This document shows, one piece after another, positions 34,886-44,043 of a stretch of 64,000 bases of DNA. Under the pieces are notes generated by a model. It was given only the letters and a program-made list of their open reading frames with translations, was not told where the DNA came from and searched no databases. The DNA comes from Phycisphaerae bacterium (GTDB lineage Bacteria > Planctomycetota > Phycisphaerae > Phycisphaerales > UBA1924). Position 1 is the stretch's first letter, and each line of letters starts with the position of its first letter. The DNA lies in contig JAEUIZ010000028.1 in the NCBI GenBank assembly GCA_016793805.1, positions 62,001 to 126,000 of the forward strand, written 5' to 3'. The position numbers and the translations under genes are program-made.

Positions 34886-35176
34886 ATGGCCGTCAAACCG
34901 CTTGAGGATCGTGTGCTGGTCAAGCCTGTCGAGTCCGAGTCGAAGACCGCGTCGGGGATCTACCTCCCGGAGTCGGCCAAGGAGAGGCCGGTCCGTGGCA
35001 AGGTGGTGTCGGTCGGCCCTGGCAAGCGTCTGGACAACGGGAAGCGGGCGCAACTCTCGGTGAAGGTGGGCGACACCGTGGTCTACGGGAAATACGCGGG
35101 CACGGAGGTCGAGATCAAGGGCGACAAGCACCTGATCCTGAAGGAGACGGAACTCCTCGGGGTGATCGAGGGCTAG
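34886..35176 (+). CDS. groES: Co-chaperonin GroES
   Basis: 96 aa, standard length. LEDRVLVKPVESESKTASGIYLPESA holds the mobile loop; the hydrophobic contact tripeptide is IYL, where most GroES have IVL. The roof-forming part (GKVVSVGPGKRLDNGK) and GDTVVYGKYAGTEVEIKG are normal. GroES caps the GroEL chamber as a heptamer. It follows dedA by 5 nt and precedes the first sulfotransferase gene by 7 nt, so the group is probably one operon. It would serve both GroEL copies, because no other groES is present here. Confidence 0.95.
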   Translation: MAVKPLEDRVLVKPVESESKTASGIYLPESAKERPVRGKVVSVGPGKRLDNGKRAQLSVKVGDTVVYGKYAGTEVEIKGDKHLILKETELLGVIEG

Positions 35177-35183
35177 GGAGCGC

Positions 35184-36140
35184 ATGCCGATCCTCGACCG
35201 ACTGGGACTGGGCCCGAGGCGAGCGGTGGCGGTGGCGTCGCCGGAGGCGGCGCGCGCCCACGACATCTTCTTTGTCCGCGGGCATCCGCGGTCGGGGACG
35301 AACTGGGTGGGCGCACTCCTGAACCTGCACCCGCAGATCAACTGCTTCGGGGAGTTCCACTTCGAGGACATCCGGACGGCGATCGACACGCTGCAATCGC
35401 AGGTGTGGCAGATCACGTCGCGCGAGCCGGTGAGGTCGGCGCTGGACGCGGGGTTCGAGGACCTGGTCCGGCGGTGCGTGCTGTCGCTGGAATCGCGGAA
35501 GCCCGAGGCGAGGTGGATCGGGGATCGCACGCCGCGCGGGCTTCGGGTGTTCCTCCAGGGCTCGCCGTACATCCTGGTCGTCCGCGACGGGCGAGACGTG
35601 CTGGTGAGTTGGACGTACCATGTGCTGCGTCAGAAGCCGCACGTCGTGGACGCCGTGGTGCCGGCCGACCTGCGGCCCGGCTTCGAGCCGCTCTACCGGC
35701 GGTTCCAGGCCGACCCGCGCTGCTTCCAGTCGCACCCGGAGGACCTGCTCTCGGACGAGGGGTGGGTTCGGCTGGTGGCATCGCGCTGGGCAAACTGGGT
35801 GACAAGCGACGCGGCGTCGGTGTCGCGCATCCGCGCGAACGAGCCAGGGTCGATCGGTCGAGTGTTGGTCGTCCGGTACGAGTCGCTGCACGCGGACGCG
35901 GAGCGAGGTCGGCGGGAGATGTACGAGTTCCTGGGCGTGGACCCGGCCGAGGCGGCGCCGCTCTCGCGGGAGGGCCGGACCGCCGCGGGCTTCGAGGCCG
36001 AGGACCCGGCGTCGTTCTTTCGGCACGGGCAGGTGGGCGACTGGAAGCGGCATCGGACGGACCGCTTCGCGCGATGGTTCAAGGAATCGGCGGGCGAGGC
36101 GCTCGTGGCCCTGGACTACGAGAAGGACGGGGCGTGGTGA
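35184..36140 (+). CDS. Sulfotransferase family protein 1
   Basis: 318 aa. The PAPS 5'-phosphosulfate site is [18 protein letters not shown] near the N-terminus (residues 35-50), and [25 protein letters not shown] is the 3'-phosphate region with the Arg and Ser contacts. A C-terminal [23 protein letters not shown] matches the family end segment. Cytosolic or membrane-linked sulfotransferases move sulfate from PAPS to sugars, lipids or proteins; the acceptor is unknown. Its stop overlaps the start of a second sulfotransferase. Placed between groES and groEL2, an unusual neighbourhood, which may be chance or a cotranscribed module. Confidence 0.85.
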   Translation: MPILDRLGLGPRRAVAVASPEAARAHDIFFVRGHPRSGTNWVGALLNLHPQINCFGEFHFEDIRTAIDTLQSQVWQITSREPVRSALDAGFEDLVRRCVLSLESRKPEARWIGDRTPRGLRVFLQGSPYILVVRDGRDVLVSWTYHVLRQKPHVVDAVVPADLRPGFEPLYRRFQADPRCFQSHPEDLLSDEGWVRLVASRWANWVTSDAASVSRIRANEPGSIGRVLVVRYESLHADAERGRREMYEFLGVDPAEAAPLSREGRTAAGFEAEDPASFFRHGQVGDWKRHRTDRFARWFKESAGEALVALDYEKDGAW

Positions 36141-37126
36141 TGCTCGCGACCCGAACCAACCCATCGCCCCGGCCGGTGCTGGCGAGCGTCTCGCCGGTGG
36201 CGGTCAATCCGCGTCCGCCGCTCGAGGCCGAGTTGATGTCGGCCCCGGAGCCGGCGCCGGCAAACCTGCCCAAGCCGTTCTTCATCAGCGCGCACCCGCG
36301 AAGCGGGACGAACTGGCTGGGGTGCCTGATGCACCTGCACCGGCGCGTGGCGTGCTGGGGCGAGTTCACGTTCCACGATGTGTTCGCGGGGGTGCAGCAA
36401 CTCGTGACGGCGCCGGGGCGTGCCGCGCGGGTCGATCCGTCCAAGGGCGTCGCGCTCCGCGGGTTCCAGCGGTACGTGCGCGAGTGCATGGCGAGCCTCG
36501 AGCCGCGCAAGCCCGGGGCGGCCTGGGTCGGCGACCACACCCCGCGACGGCTGCGGCTCTTCCTGCCCGGGGCGGCGTACATCGTGCTCTTCCGCGACGG
36601 ACGGGACGTGCTCGTGAGTTGGACGTTCAACGCGCTGGCGCGGCGGGAGACGTGGGTGGTCCCGGACGGGATCCGTGCTCGGTTCGACCGGGCGCTCGCG
36701 GCCTTCGCGGGCGACTCGCGGGCCCAACTCGCGGCCGCGGCGACCCTCCTGGACGACGAGGCGTGGGTGCGGCACGTGGCGCGGCAGTGGGCCTCGCACG
36801 TGCGCGACGACCTGGACGCGGTGGCGCGGTTCGAGCGGGGCCAACTCGTCGGCAGCATCGCGCGGGTTCGATACGAGGATCTGCACGCGGACGCCGAGGG
36901 CGAGCGTCGCCGGCTGTACGCGTTCCTGGGGCTCGATCCCGAGGACGCGGAGCCGATCGGGGACGCGACGCGGACGAGCACGACGTTTGTGAGGCAGGAG
37001 GACCCGGCGAGCCACTATCGCCGGGGCGTGGTGGGGGATTGGAAGGAGAAACTGACCCCGCGGGCGGTCCGCTGGGCACACGAAGAGGCCGGCACGGAAC
37101 TCGCGGAACTGGGGTACGGGCCGTAG
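36140..37126 (+). CDS. Sulfotransferase family protein 2
   Basis: 328 aa from ATG 36140, sharing one base with the TGA of the preceding gene (TGATG). A disordered Pro/Ala-rich stretch of about 45 residues leads into [20 protein letters not shown], the PAPS-binding motif, then [25 protein letters not shown]. The end [25 protein letters not shown] mirrors the paralog. The two are about half identical by eye in these blocks, so they are an old tandem duplication with possible division of acceptor specificity. Substrate is unknown. Confidence 0.85.
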   Translation: MLATRTNPSPRPVLASVSPVAVNPRPPLEAELMSAPEPAPANLPKPFFISAHPRSGTNWLGCLMHLHRRVACWGEFTFHDVFAGVQQLVTAPGRAARVDPSKGVALRGFQRYVRECMASLEPRKPGAAWVGDHTPRRLRLFLPGAAYIVLFRDGRDVLVSWTFNALARRETWVVPDGIRARFDRALAAFAGDSRAQLAAAATLLDDEAWVRHVARQWASHVRDDLDAVARFERGQLVGSIARVRYEDLHADAEGERRRLYAFLGLDPEDAEPIGDATRTSTTFVRQEDPASHYRRGVVGDWKEKLTPRAVRWAHEEAGTELAELGYGP

Positions 37127-37155
37127 AGCCCGAGCGGGGGCCGGGAGCCCGATCG

Positions 37156-37209
37156 CACGAGTCACGCACGAATCGCGAAGCACCAAGCACGAATCATCAG
37201 ACACGAATC
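37156..37209 (+). repeat. CACGAATC direct repeats upstream of groEL2
   Basis: Four copies of an 8-mer: CACGAGTC (37156-37163), CACGAATC (37167-37174), CACGAATC (37188-37195) and CACGAATC (37202-37209), with starts 11, 21 and 14 nt apart. They are on the same strand in the 98-nt gap before groEL2. Confidence 0.6.
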
Positions 37210-37224
37210 ACACGGAGCAGAACC

Positions 37225-38847
37225 ATGGCAACCAAGCAGATCATGTTCGACGACGCCGCGCTGTTGGAGATGAAGCGGGGCGTGGATCGTCTCGCCGATG
37301 CCGTCAAGTGCACGATGGGCCCCGCGGGGCGGCACGTCGTGATCGAGAAGTCATACGGGGGCCCGTCGGTGACGAAGGACGGGGTCTCGGTGTCGAAGGA
37401 GATCACGCTGCCCGAGCCGTTCGAGAGCATGGGGGCGAAGATGGTCAACGAGGTGGCGAAGAAGACGGCGGACAAGGCGGGCGACGGGACCACCGCCGCG
37501 ACCGTGCTGGCGCAGGCGATCTTCTCCGAGGGCCTTCGGCACGTGACGGCGGGAGCGAACCCGGTGCAGGTGCAGCGCGGGATCAACGCGGCCGCCGCTG
37601 CCGCGAGCGAGGCAATCGACGCGATGGCGGTCAAGTGCAAGGGCCGGGAGGACTACAAGAAGATCGCGACGATCTCGGCGAACGGGGACGCGTTCGTGGG
37701 CGAGAAGATCGCGGAGGCGATCGACCGCGTGGGCGCGGAGGGCGTGGTGGAGGTGGAGGAGGGCAAGAGCGCCGAGACGACGCTGGAGTACGTGGAGGGG
37801 ATGCAGTTCGACAAGGGGTACCTCTCGCCGTACTTCATGACGGACCCGAAGACGGCCGAGTGCGTGCTCGAGGACTGCTACGTGCTGATCTATGAGAAGA
37901 AGATCAGCAACCTGCCGGACCTGCTACCGCTGCTGAACAAGATCGTGATGGCGGGCAAGCCGGTGCTGATCATCGCCGAGGAGGTGGAGAACGAGGCGCT
38001 GGCGACGCTGGTGGTGAACCGGCTGCGCGGGTCGCTGAAGATCTGCGCGGTGAAGGCGCCCGGCTTTGGCGACCGTCGGAAGGCGATGCTGGGGGACATC
38101 GCGGTGCTGACGGGCGGGACGTTCTTTGCCGAGGACCTGGGGCGCTCGATCGAGTCGATCGAACTGACGGAACTGGGGCGTGCCAAGCGCGTGGTGGTGA
38201 CGAAGGACAACACGACGATCATCGAGGGCGCCGGGAGGAGGGCCGACATCCAGGCCCGGGCGGCGCAGATCAAGGCGCAGCACGACAAGTCGACGAGCGA
38301 CTATGACCGCGAGAAACTGATGGAGCGGCACGCGAAACTGACCGGGGGCGTCGCGATCATCAAGGTGGGGGGGGCGACGGAGATCGCGATGAAGGCGACG
38401 AAGGACCTCGTGGACGACGCGCTGCACGCGACGCGCGCCGCCGCGAAGGAGGGCTACGTGCCCGGGGGCGGTGTGGCGCTGCTGCGGACGCAGGAGGCCA
38501 TCAAGGCCGCGGCGAAGAAGGCCAAGGGCGACGAGAAGATCGGCTATGACATCGTTGCCAAGGCGGTCGAGGCGTGCGCGTTCCAGATCGCCGAGAACGC
38601 CGGGCACGACGGCGACCTCGTGGTCGAGAAGATCAAGGAGGGCGGGAAGGGCGGCCACGGCTTTGGCTTCAACGCGGCGACGGGCGAGTACACCGACCTC
38701 GTGAAGGCCGGGGTGATCGATCCGGCGCTGGTGGCGAAGTCGGCGCTGACGAACGCCGCGAGCGTGGCGGGGCTGATGCTCACGACGAACGTGCTCATCA
38801 GCGAACTGAAGGAGGACAAGGCGCCGGCGGAGGGGGCGGTGGCGTAG
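37225..38847 (+). CDS. groEL2: Chaperonin GroEL, copy 2 (no GGM tail)
   Basis: 540 aa from ATG 37225, behind GGAGCAG. The long open extension upstream belongs to the sulfotransferase region in another frame. [35 protein letters not shown] and [21 protein letters not shown] are complete, so ATPase activity should be kept. The apical aromatic patch RGYLSPYF form is present (KGYLSPYFM). The C-terminus ends [12 protein letters not shown] without a GGM repeat, unlike groEL1. Two GroELs in one cluster with opposite changes (tail versus substrate patch) suggest specialised folding clients. A CACGAATC repeat cluster precedes it; dnaJ follows by 16 nt. Confidence 0.95.
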   Translation: MATKQIMFDDAALLEMKRGVDRLADAVKCTMGPAGRHVVIEKSYGGPSVTKDGVSVSKEITLPEPFESMGAKMVNEVAKKTADKAGDGTTAATVLAQAIFSEGLRHVTAGANPVQVQRGINAAAAAASEAIDAMAVKCKGREDYKKIATISANGDAFVGEKIAEAIDRVGAEGVVEVEEGKSAETTLEYVEGMQFDKGYLSPYFMTDPKTAECVLEDCYVLIYEKKISNLPDLLPLLNKIVMAGKPVLIIAEEVENEALATLVVNRLRGSLKICAVKAPGFGDRRKAMLGDIAVLTGGTFFAEDLGRSIESIELTELGRAKRVVVTKDNTTIIEGAGRRADIQARAAQIKAQHDKSTSDYDREKLMERHAKLTGGVAIIKVGGATEIAMKATKDLVDDALHATRAAAKEGYVPGGGVALLRTQEAIKAAAKKAKGDEKIGYDIVAKAVEACAFQIAENAGHDGDLVVEKIKEGGKGGHGFGFNAATGEYTDLVKAGVIDPALVAKSALTNAASVAGLMLTTNVLISELKEDKAPAEGAVA

Positions 38848-38863
38848 GTCGCGCGCCGAACCC

Positions 38864-40015
38864 ATGCCCACCACCCGCGACTATTACGAGATCCTGGGCG
38901 TCGAGCGAGGCGCCGACGCCGAGGAGATCAAGCGCGCCTATCGGCGGCTGGCGATGAAGCACCACCCGGACCGCAACCCGGGCGACGCCGACGCCGAGGC
39001 GAAGTTCAAGGAAGCCGCGGAGGCCTACGAGGTGCTCTCGGACCCCGCGCGGCGGCAGCGTTACGACCAGTTCGGGCACGAGGGTGTGCGCGGGCAGGGC
39101 GCCGCGGCCCACGACTTCTCCCGCATGAATGTCCAGGACATCTTCTCGATGTTCAACGACATCTTCGGCGGAGGCGCCGGCGGCTTCGGCGGCGGTGGCC
39201 GATCGCGCGGCGTGGCCCGAGGGTATGACCTCGAGACCGAGGTCTCCGTCTCGCTCGTGGATGTCCTCAAGGGCTGCGAGCGACAGGTCGAGTTCACGCG
39301 GCTGGACCTCTGCGACTCCTGCGCCGGGTCCGGGGCCAAGCCGGGCTCCAAGCCCATCAACTGCCCCACCTGCGGGGGACAGGGCAAGGTGCAGCAGACC
39401 GGGCTCGGGGGCATGTTCCGGATGGTCACGGCCTGCCCCAACTGCGGAGGCCGAGGCAAGGTGGTCAAGGACATCTGCGACTCATGCCGGGGCAAGGGAC
39501 GGGTCCCGCGGGCGCGCAAACTCGTCGTGAAGATCCCACCGGGCATCTCGTCGGCCCAGGCCGTGCGCGTGCAGGGCGAGGGCGAGCCCCCACCCCCGGA
39601 GGTCTCGCCCGGCGGCGAGGGCGTGCGCGGGGACTTGCACGTGGTCGTGCGCGTGGAGGAGCACGAGATGTTCGTCCGCGACGGGGACCACCTCATGCTC
39701 GAGATGCCGATCCCGTTCACCCAGGCCGCGTTGGGCGCCGAGGTGCGAGTCCCGACGCTCGAGGGTCAAGCCACGCTGCGGATTCCCAAGGGCACGCAGC
39801 ACGGCGCGACGTTCCGCATCGACGCCCAGGGCCTCCCGCACCTGCGCCACGGCCGGCGAGGGGACCTGATCGTCGCCGTGCGGGTCGAGATTCCCAAGCG
39901 ATTGTCGAGCAAGCAGGAGAAACTGCTGCGGGACTTCGCGGCAAGCGAGAACCAGGACGTCCTGCCCGAGAGCCAGGGATTCATGAAGAAGATGCGCGAT
40001 TGGTTGGGGGGATAA
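38864..40015 (+). CDS. dnaJ: Chaperone protein DnaJ
   Basis: 383 aa, full type I DnaJ. J domain with the HPD triad ([10 protein letters not shown]), then a Gly/Phe-rich region ([14 protein letters not shown]). A zinc domain carries four CxxCxGxG motifs ([32 protein letters not shown], about 149-205), followed by a C-terminal substrate domain. It stimulates DnaK ATPase and delivers clients. dnaK itself is not in the cluster, so it must be elsewhere in the genome. grpE follows by 4 nt, dnaJ-grpE being a coupled pair downstream of groEL2. Confidence 0.96.
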   Translation: MPTTRDYYEILGVERGADAEEIKRAYRRLAMKHHPDRNPGDADAEAKFKEAAEAYEVLSDPARRQRYDQFGHEGVRGQGAAAHDFSRMNVQDIFSMFNDIFGGGAGGFGGGGRSRGVARGYDLETEVSVSLVDVLKGCERQVEFTRLDLCDSCAGSGAKPGSKPINCPTCGGQGKVQQTGLGGMFRMVTACPNCGGRGKVVKDICDSCRGKGRVPRARKLVVKIPPGISSAQAVRVQGEGEPPPPEVSPGGEGVRGDLHVVVRVEEHEMFVRDGDHLMLEMPIPFTQAALGAEVRVPTLEGQATLRIPKGTQHGATFRIDAQGLPHLRHGRRGDLIVAVRVEIPKRLSSKQEKLLRDFAASENQDVLPESQGFMKKMRDWLGG

Positions 40016-40019
40016 GACC

Positions 40020-40580
40020 ATGTTCGGAAAGAAGCCACACGAGCCCGACTCCGCTGCCGCCGCCCCGAGCGGCGCCGACAGCGCCGCCGCCGCGGCCGGG
40101 GGCGACCTCGCCGCGCAGATCGCCGCGCTCACCGCGGAGCGGGACGACCTCAATCAGAAGTACCTTCGCGCGCTGGCGGACAGCCACAACCTTGGCCGGC
40201 GGGCCGCCGCCAACGAGCGCGAGGCCAAGCAGCAGGGGATCACCAGCGTCGCGCTCAACGTGCTCACGGTGCTGGACCACTTCGACCTGGCGCTCTCGCA
40301 GGACCCGGCGACCGCCTCCGCCGAGCAGATCATGGCCGGGGTGCGGGTGATCCGCGACGAGTTGATGCGCGTGCTCCAGAACTACGATGTGACCCCGATC
40401 CAGCCCGCGCCCAACGACGAGTTCGACCCGAACCGCCACCAGGCCGTGGTGCAGCAGCCGTCGGAGGCCGTCGAGCCCGGTCGGATCGTGGCGACGCTGA
40501 AAGTTGGCTATATGCTGGGCGATCGCGTGATCCGCCCGGCGATGGTGTCGATCCGCCCCAAGCCCGAGCCGAGCACCTGA
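40020..40580 (+). CDS. grpE: Nucleotide exchange factor GrpE
   Basis: 186 aa. An Ala/Pro/Asp-rich disordered N-terminus precedes a coiled helix (ALTAERDDLNQKYLRALADSH, NLGRRAAANEREAKQQG), a four-helix region around LNVLTVLDHFDLALSQ and the beta domain with NDEFDPNRHQAVVQQPSEAV, the usual conserved core. GrpE releases ADP from DnaK. Located 4 nt behind dnaJ and 3 nt before the small zinc-ribbon gene, so translational coupling is likely. No unusual feature except the low-complexity N-terminus. Confidence 0.93.
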   Translation: MFGKKPHEPDSAAAAPSGADSAAAAAGGDLAAQIAALTAERDDLNQKYLRALADSHNLGRRAAANEREAKQQGITSVALNVLTVLDHFDLALSQDPATASAEQIMAGVRVIRDELMRVLQNYDVTPIQPAPNDEFDPNRHQAVVQQPSEAVEPGRIVATLKVGYMLGDRVIRPAMVSIRPKPEPST

Positions 40581-40583
40581 GCC

Positions 40584-40949
40584 ATGCCCACGTATGAATA
40601 CGTCTGCCGAGCCTGCGCGCACGAGTTCGAGGTCTTTCAGTCGATGACCGAGGCGCCCAAGCGCACCTGCCCGGCGTGCGGGAAGCGGACGCTCGAGCGG
40701 AAGATCGGCACTGGCGCCGCGGTCCTCTTCAAGGGCTCGGGGTTCTATCAGACGGACTACCGGTCGGAGTCCTACAAGAAGGCCGCCGAGGCCGAGAGCA
40801 AGCCCGCGGGCGAGAGCAAGAGCGAGGCGAAGCCTGAGCCCAAGACGGAGCCCAAGCCCGCGGCAGAGTCGAAGCCAAAGACATCTCCCGCTCGCGTCGC
40901 CAAGCCGAGCACGCCCAAGAAGGCGCCAGCACGCAACTCGAAGCGATAG
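40584..40949 (+). CDS. FmdB-type zinc ribbon protein
   Basis: 121 aa. The N-terminal 45 residues form a zinc ribbon, MPTYEYVCRACAHEFE ... CPACGKRTLERKIG, with two CxxC knuckles, characteristic of FmdB/regulatory proteins found next to diverse operons. The rest is a Lys/Glu/Pro/Ser-rich tail (ESKSEAKPEPKTEPKP) without structure. The start lies 3 nt after grpE, so it is in the chaperone transcript. FmdB relatives are poorly understood; nucleic-acid or protein binding is plausible, but no role is claimed. Confidence 0.82.
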   Translation: MPTYEYVCRACAHEFEVFQSMTEAPKRTCPACGKRTLERKIGTGAAVLFKGSGFYQTDYRSESYKKAAEAESKPAGESKSEAKPEPKTEPKPAAESKPKTSPARVAKPSTPKKAPARNSKR

Positions 40950-41001
40950 GCCACGCCGCGACGCATCCGCCGCGTGACCCTATCTCCCTAGGATCCGTTC
41001 C

Positions 41002-41376
41002 ATGCTCGCGCACGGAGTCGACATCGTCGAGGTCGCCCGCATCGCCGAGATGCTCGCGCGGCACGGGGACCGGTTCCTCGAGCGCTGCTTCACGCCCGAC
41101 GAGGTCCGCCACTCCGCGGGCCGGCGCCGCCGCGACGAGCACCTCGCCGTTCGGTTCGCCGCGAAGGAAGCCGCGATGAAGGCCCTGGGCACGGGCTGGA
41201 GCGCCCAGGTCGGCTGGACCGATGTCGAGGTCGTCTCCGAGCCATCGGGTCGTCCCACGCTTCGGCTGCACGGCGGCGCCGCGGATCTTGCCGCTCGCCT
41301 CGGCCTCCGCCAATGGTCGCTGTCGCTGAGCCACACCGAGTCCGTCGCGATCGCGTCGGTCATCGGCGCGGCGTGA
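41002..41376 (+). CDS. acpS: Holo-[acyl-carrier-protein] synthase
   Basis: 124 aa, the AcpS length. HGVDIVEVARIAEMLARHGDRF (Mg-binding Asp in the first strand) and RFAAKEAAMKALGTGW (Glu/Lys for CoA and metal) are the diagnostic segments, with LSLSHTESVAIASVIG at the end. It transfers 4'-phosphopantetheine from CoA to apo-ACP, required for fatty acid synthesis. It ends 17 nt inside the convergent tilS. It may be the last gene of the groEL-grpE run, but a 52-nt gap makes this uncertain. Confidence 0.92.
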   Translation: MLAHGVDIVEVARIAEMLARHGDRFLERCFTPDEVRHSAGRRRRDEHLAVRFAAKEAAMKALGTGWSAQVGWTDVEVVSEPSGRPTLRLHGGAADLAARLGLRQWSLSLSHTESVAIASVIGAA

Positions 41377-42457
41377 CGACTCGCCCGCGCGTCTCGCCTG
41401 CCCTTCGCGGTCCGCGCGCCGGTTCCATCCGCACCAGCCCCTTCCCGATCACGACGCGCAGCCCGGGCCAGGCCCATTCCCCCGCGGTGCCGTCGCGGAT
41501 CGCCCGCACCACCGCTCCGACGGCGCGCGCCCCGAGCCGATCCGCGCCGCGCGAGCCGGCGACCCGCCGCGCCGCCAGCCGCAGCACTTCCCCCAGCACG
41601 ATCGCGGGCAGATCGCGCAACTCCTCGGCGTTCCACACCGCCCCGTCCGATCGCGTCGCCCGTGCCGCCAGTGGCCGCGCGTGCCGGGTCACGAGTCTCG
41701 CCGCGGCGGCCTGAAGGCGGGCTGACCGTGCGGCGCGCCGCGCCGCGCCGCGATGGATCTCATCGAGCACGGGGAGCACGCGGACTCGCAGCGCTGCGCG
41801 GAGGCGCGTGGCGTCCTGGTTCGTGAGGTCCTCTCGCCAGGCCCAACCGGCGCGCCGGCACGCGGCTCGCAGTTCAGCCCGCGTCAGTCCGAGCATGGGA
41901 CGAATGAGCACGATGCCCGTCCGCCCACCGAGCCTCCGCCGGGGCGCGATGCCGGCCAGCGCTCTTGGCCCGGCCCCGCGCAGCATCGTCATGAGCATGG
42001 TTTCGAGTTGATCGTCCGCGTGGTGGGCCGTCGCAACGAACCCGCACCCATGGTCCCGCGCCAGCCGAGCCAGGGCCGCGTACCTCGCCGTCCTCGCCCG
42101 CGCCTCGGCGTTGCCCGGGCCTGCGCGAACCGAGACGCTCGCCTCGACGAACTCGAGCCCCAGCGCGTTGGCCAGGGTGCGTGCGGCATCCCGATCCGCC
42201 TCGGCCTCGGATGCGGGCCGAAGGTCGTGCACGATGTGCGCCACGACGATCCGCTGTCGTGCCTCATCCCCGGCGGCAGCGGCGAGCGCGAGCACCATCG
42301 CAGAGGAATCCGCCCCGCCGGAGCAGGCGGCCAGGGTTCGCCGATGAGGGTCGAGCCCGCGAGCGGTCCCGACGGTGAGTTCGCGCCACCGCCGACCCGC
42401 GTGGCGCACCAGCGGGTCGCGCCGGGAGAGTCCGGGGATTGTCAAACGGCCCGCCAC
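41360..42457 (-). CDS. tilS: tRNA(Ile)-lysidine synthase
   Basis: 365 aa from GTG 42457 (TTG 42445 is an alternative; no ATG near). The PP-loop ATP site is LAACSGGADSSAMVLA, followed by VVAHIVHDLRPASEAEADRD and FVATAHHADDQLETMLM, the conserved TilS set. The C-terminal part contains REDLTNQDATRLRAALRVRVL, the typical substrate-orienting segment, and a Leu/Arg-rich tail. TilS adds lysine to C34 of tRNA-Ile2 so it reads AUA; it is essential in most bacteria. The GTG start lacks a strong ribosome site. It is convergent with acpS. Confidence 0.88.
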   Translation of the reverse strand: MAGRLTIPGLSRRDPLVRHAGRRWRELTVGTARGLDPHRRTLAACSGGADSSAMVLALAAAAGDEARQRIVVAHIVHDLRPASEAEADRDAARTLANALGLEFVEASVSVRAGPGNAEARARTARYAALARLARDHGCGFVATAHHADDQLETMLMTMLRGAGPRALAGIAPRRRLGGRTGIVLIRPMLGLTRAELRAACRRAGWAWREDLTNQDATRLRAALRVRVLPVLDEIHRGAARRAARSARLQAAAARLVTRHARPLAARATRSDGAVWNAEELRDLPAIVLGEVLRLAARRVAGSRGADRLGARAVGAVVRAIRDGTAGEWAWPGLRVVIGKGLVRMEPARGPRRAGETRGRVVTPRR

Positions 42458-42511
42458 AGGCGATGATAGGGGCGACGGCAATCGTGTCCGTCGCGCGGAT
42501 GGAGCCTCGCG

Positions 42512-42964
42512 ATGCCCCCCGGCCCCGCCCAACTCGGCCCCTGCCTCGCCGCGATCTCCGCGGGCCAGATCGTTTCGATCCTGCTGATGCTCGGGGGCAT
42601 CCTGCTGCTGGCGTGGGCGTTCCGCCGGCAGACGCTCGCGCGGCCCGCGGAGGCGGACGACCTCCGTCGGCTCATGGCCGAGGCCACCGAACTCGCCGCC
42701 GCGCTCTCGGCACAACTCGACGAGAAGGCCGAGCGGCTGCAACGGCTGCTGGACGAGGCCGACGCGCGACTCGCTGCGCCATCCAGACGCGACGAGCCCG
42801 TGCCGTTGCTGGACGACGAGCCGCGCCAGGCCATGGCCGGGGACCCGTTGGCGCAGCGCATCTTCGACCTGGCGGACGAGGGCCTCTCGCCGGTGCAGAT
42901 CGCGCAGCGCCTCGACCAACACACGGGCAAGGTCGAACTGATCCTGGCGCTCCGGTCGCGCTAG
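42512..42964 (+). CDS. Membrane-anchored coiled-coil protein with HTH-like end
   Basis: 150 aa. N-terminal transmembrane helix (IVSILLMLGGILLLAWAF), then a heptad-rich segment (DDLRRLMAEATELAAALSAQ, LDEKAERLQRLLDEADARL) and a C-terminal 40-residue segment (PLAQRIFDLADEGLSPVQIA, QRLDQHTGKVELILALRS) resembling a resolvase/DUF-type helix-turn-helix. This anchor-coil-HTH plan is seen in several uncharacterised bacterial proteins. It is divergent from tilS and overlaps the convergent speB by 4 nt. A role in membrane-linked DNA binding is possible but not supported further. Confidence 0.7.
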   Translation: MPPGPAQLGPCLAAISAGQIVSILLMLGGILLLAWAFRRQTLARPAEADDLRRLMAEATELAAALSAQLDEKAERLQRLLDEADARLAAPSRRDEPVPLLDDEPRQAMAGDPLAQRIFDLADEGLSPVQIAQRLDQHTGKVELILALRSR

Positions 42965-44001
42965 CGGCGCTTCCGCTTCGCGTTGCCCGACACCACGCGC
43001 AACGCGTCGAGGCAGAGGATCTCGAAGATCACGTGGGCCGCGAGAAGGGCCGTCGCCCCGCCCACGTCGCGATCCGGGAGCACCTCGACCACGTCCGCGC
43101 CGATCACGTTCGCGCCGCGCAGCGCGCGCACCACGCCCAGGGCCTCGGCCGAGGTGAACCCCCCCACGCTCGGCGTGCCGGTCCCGGGCGCGAACGCGGG
43201 GTCCACGCAATCGATGTCGAACGTCAGGTAGGCCGGCGCGCCGTCGAGCCGCTGCGCGAAGGCGGCGATCTCTCCCAGCGCCTCGGCCCGCCCCCGGTGG
43301 AACTGCTCGTACGTGAGCACCGTCACGCCGTGCTCCCGTGCGAACGCGAGGTCGTCTTTCGAGTTCAGCGGCCCCTTGATGCCCACCGACAGCATCCGCG
43401 ACGGATCGACCAGGCCGTCCTCGATCGCGCGGATGAACACCGACGCGTGCCCCCACTTCTCGCCCCAGACCGCGTCCACCGTGTCCAGGTGGCTGTCAAA
43501 GTGCAGGAGCGCCAGCCCCCCGCGCGGCCGCCCCTGCCGCTCCCACGTCGCGCGGAGGTTCGCGTACGCGATGCTGTGATCCCCGCCCACGGCCAGGAGG
43601 CGAGTGCCGTCGCTGCGTGCCGCCTTGCCGCGCGCTGCCTTTGCGATCGCCGCGCCGCCGAGCCCCTTCGCGAACGCCGTGACCGCCTCAAGTGTCCCTT
43701 TGATGTCATACGGGAGCACCGGCGCGTCCCCCGCGTCGGCGAGGCTCAGCACCTCGCACACGTCCACGTCCTGCTCGATCGAGTACCGCTTCACGTACTG
43801 CGACGCCTCGCGGATCGCCCGCGGCCCGAACCGCGCCCCGGGCCGATACGTCACCCCGCCGTCGAACGGCACGCCATAGAGCGCCCAGTCCACCGGCCGT
43901 CCCTCGCGCCCCACGGCCTCGAGCAACGGGTACCGACAGAACGTGCACACCCCCGCAAACCGCGGCGTCCGACGCGCATCCGGCAAGATCGTCCGTGCCA
44001 T
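42961..44001 (-). CDS. speB: Agmatinase / ureohydrolase
   Basis: 346 aa, ureohydrolase family. The two-manganese site is visible: GGDHSIAYA (His), HFDSHLDTVD (Asp-His-Asp; usually DAHxD) and DIDCVDPAFAPGTGTP (Asp-Asp). GVPFDGGVTYRPGARFGP is the substrate-loop start typical of agmatinases. It hydrolyses agmatine to putrescine and urea, following SpeA at 7458. A Lys/Arg-rich C-terminus (NAKRKRR) is unusual but harmless. It stands alone, convergent with the small coiled-coil gene and adjacent to the dockerin-like gene 42 nt downstream of the latter's stop on the same strand. Confidence 0.9.
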   Translation of the reverse strand: MARTILPDARRTPRFAGVCTFCRYPLLEAVGREGRPVDWALYGVPFDGGVTYRPGARFGPRAIREASQYVKRYSIEQDVDVCEVLSLADAGDAPVLPYDIKGTLEAVTAFAKGLGGAAIAKAARGKAARSDGTRLLAVGGDHSIAYANLRATWERQGRPRGGLALLHFDSHLDTVDAVWGEKWGHASVFIRAIEDGLVDPSRMLSVGIKGPLNSKDDLAFAREHGVTVLTYEQFHRGRAEALGEIAAFAQRLDGAPAYLTFDIDCVDPAFAPGTGTPSVGGFTSAEALGVVRALRGANVIGADVVEVLPDRDVGGATALLAAHVIFEILCLDALRVVSGNAKRKRR

Positions 44002-44043
44002 GATCGCAGTCTACTCCGCCCGCGCGAACTGGCGACGAGGGCC

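Noticed and set aside
37156-37209. CRISPR array
   Set aside because: Repeats are 8 nt with uneven spacing and no spacers; not a CRISPR.
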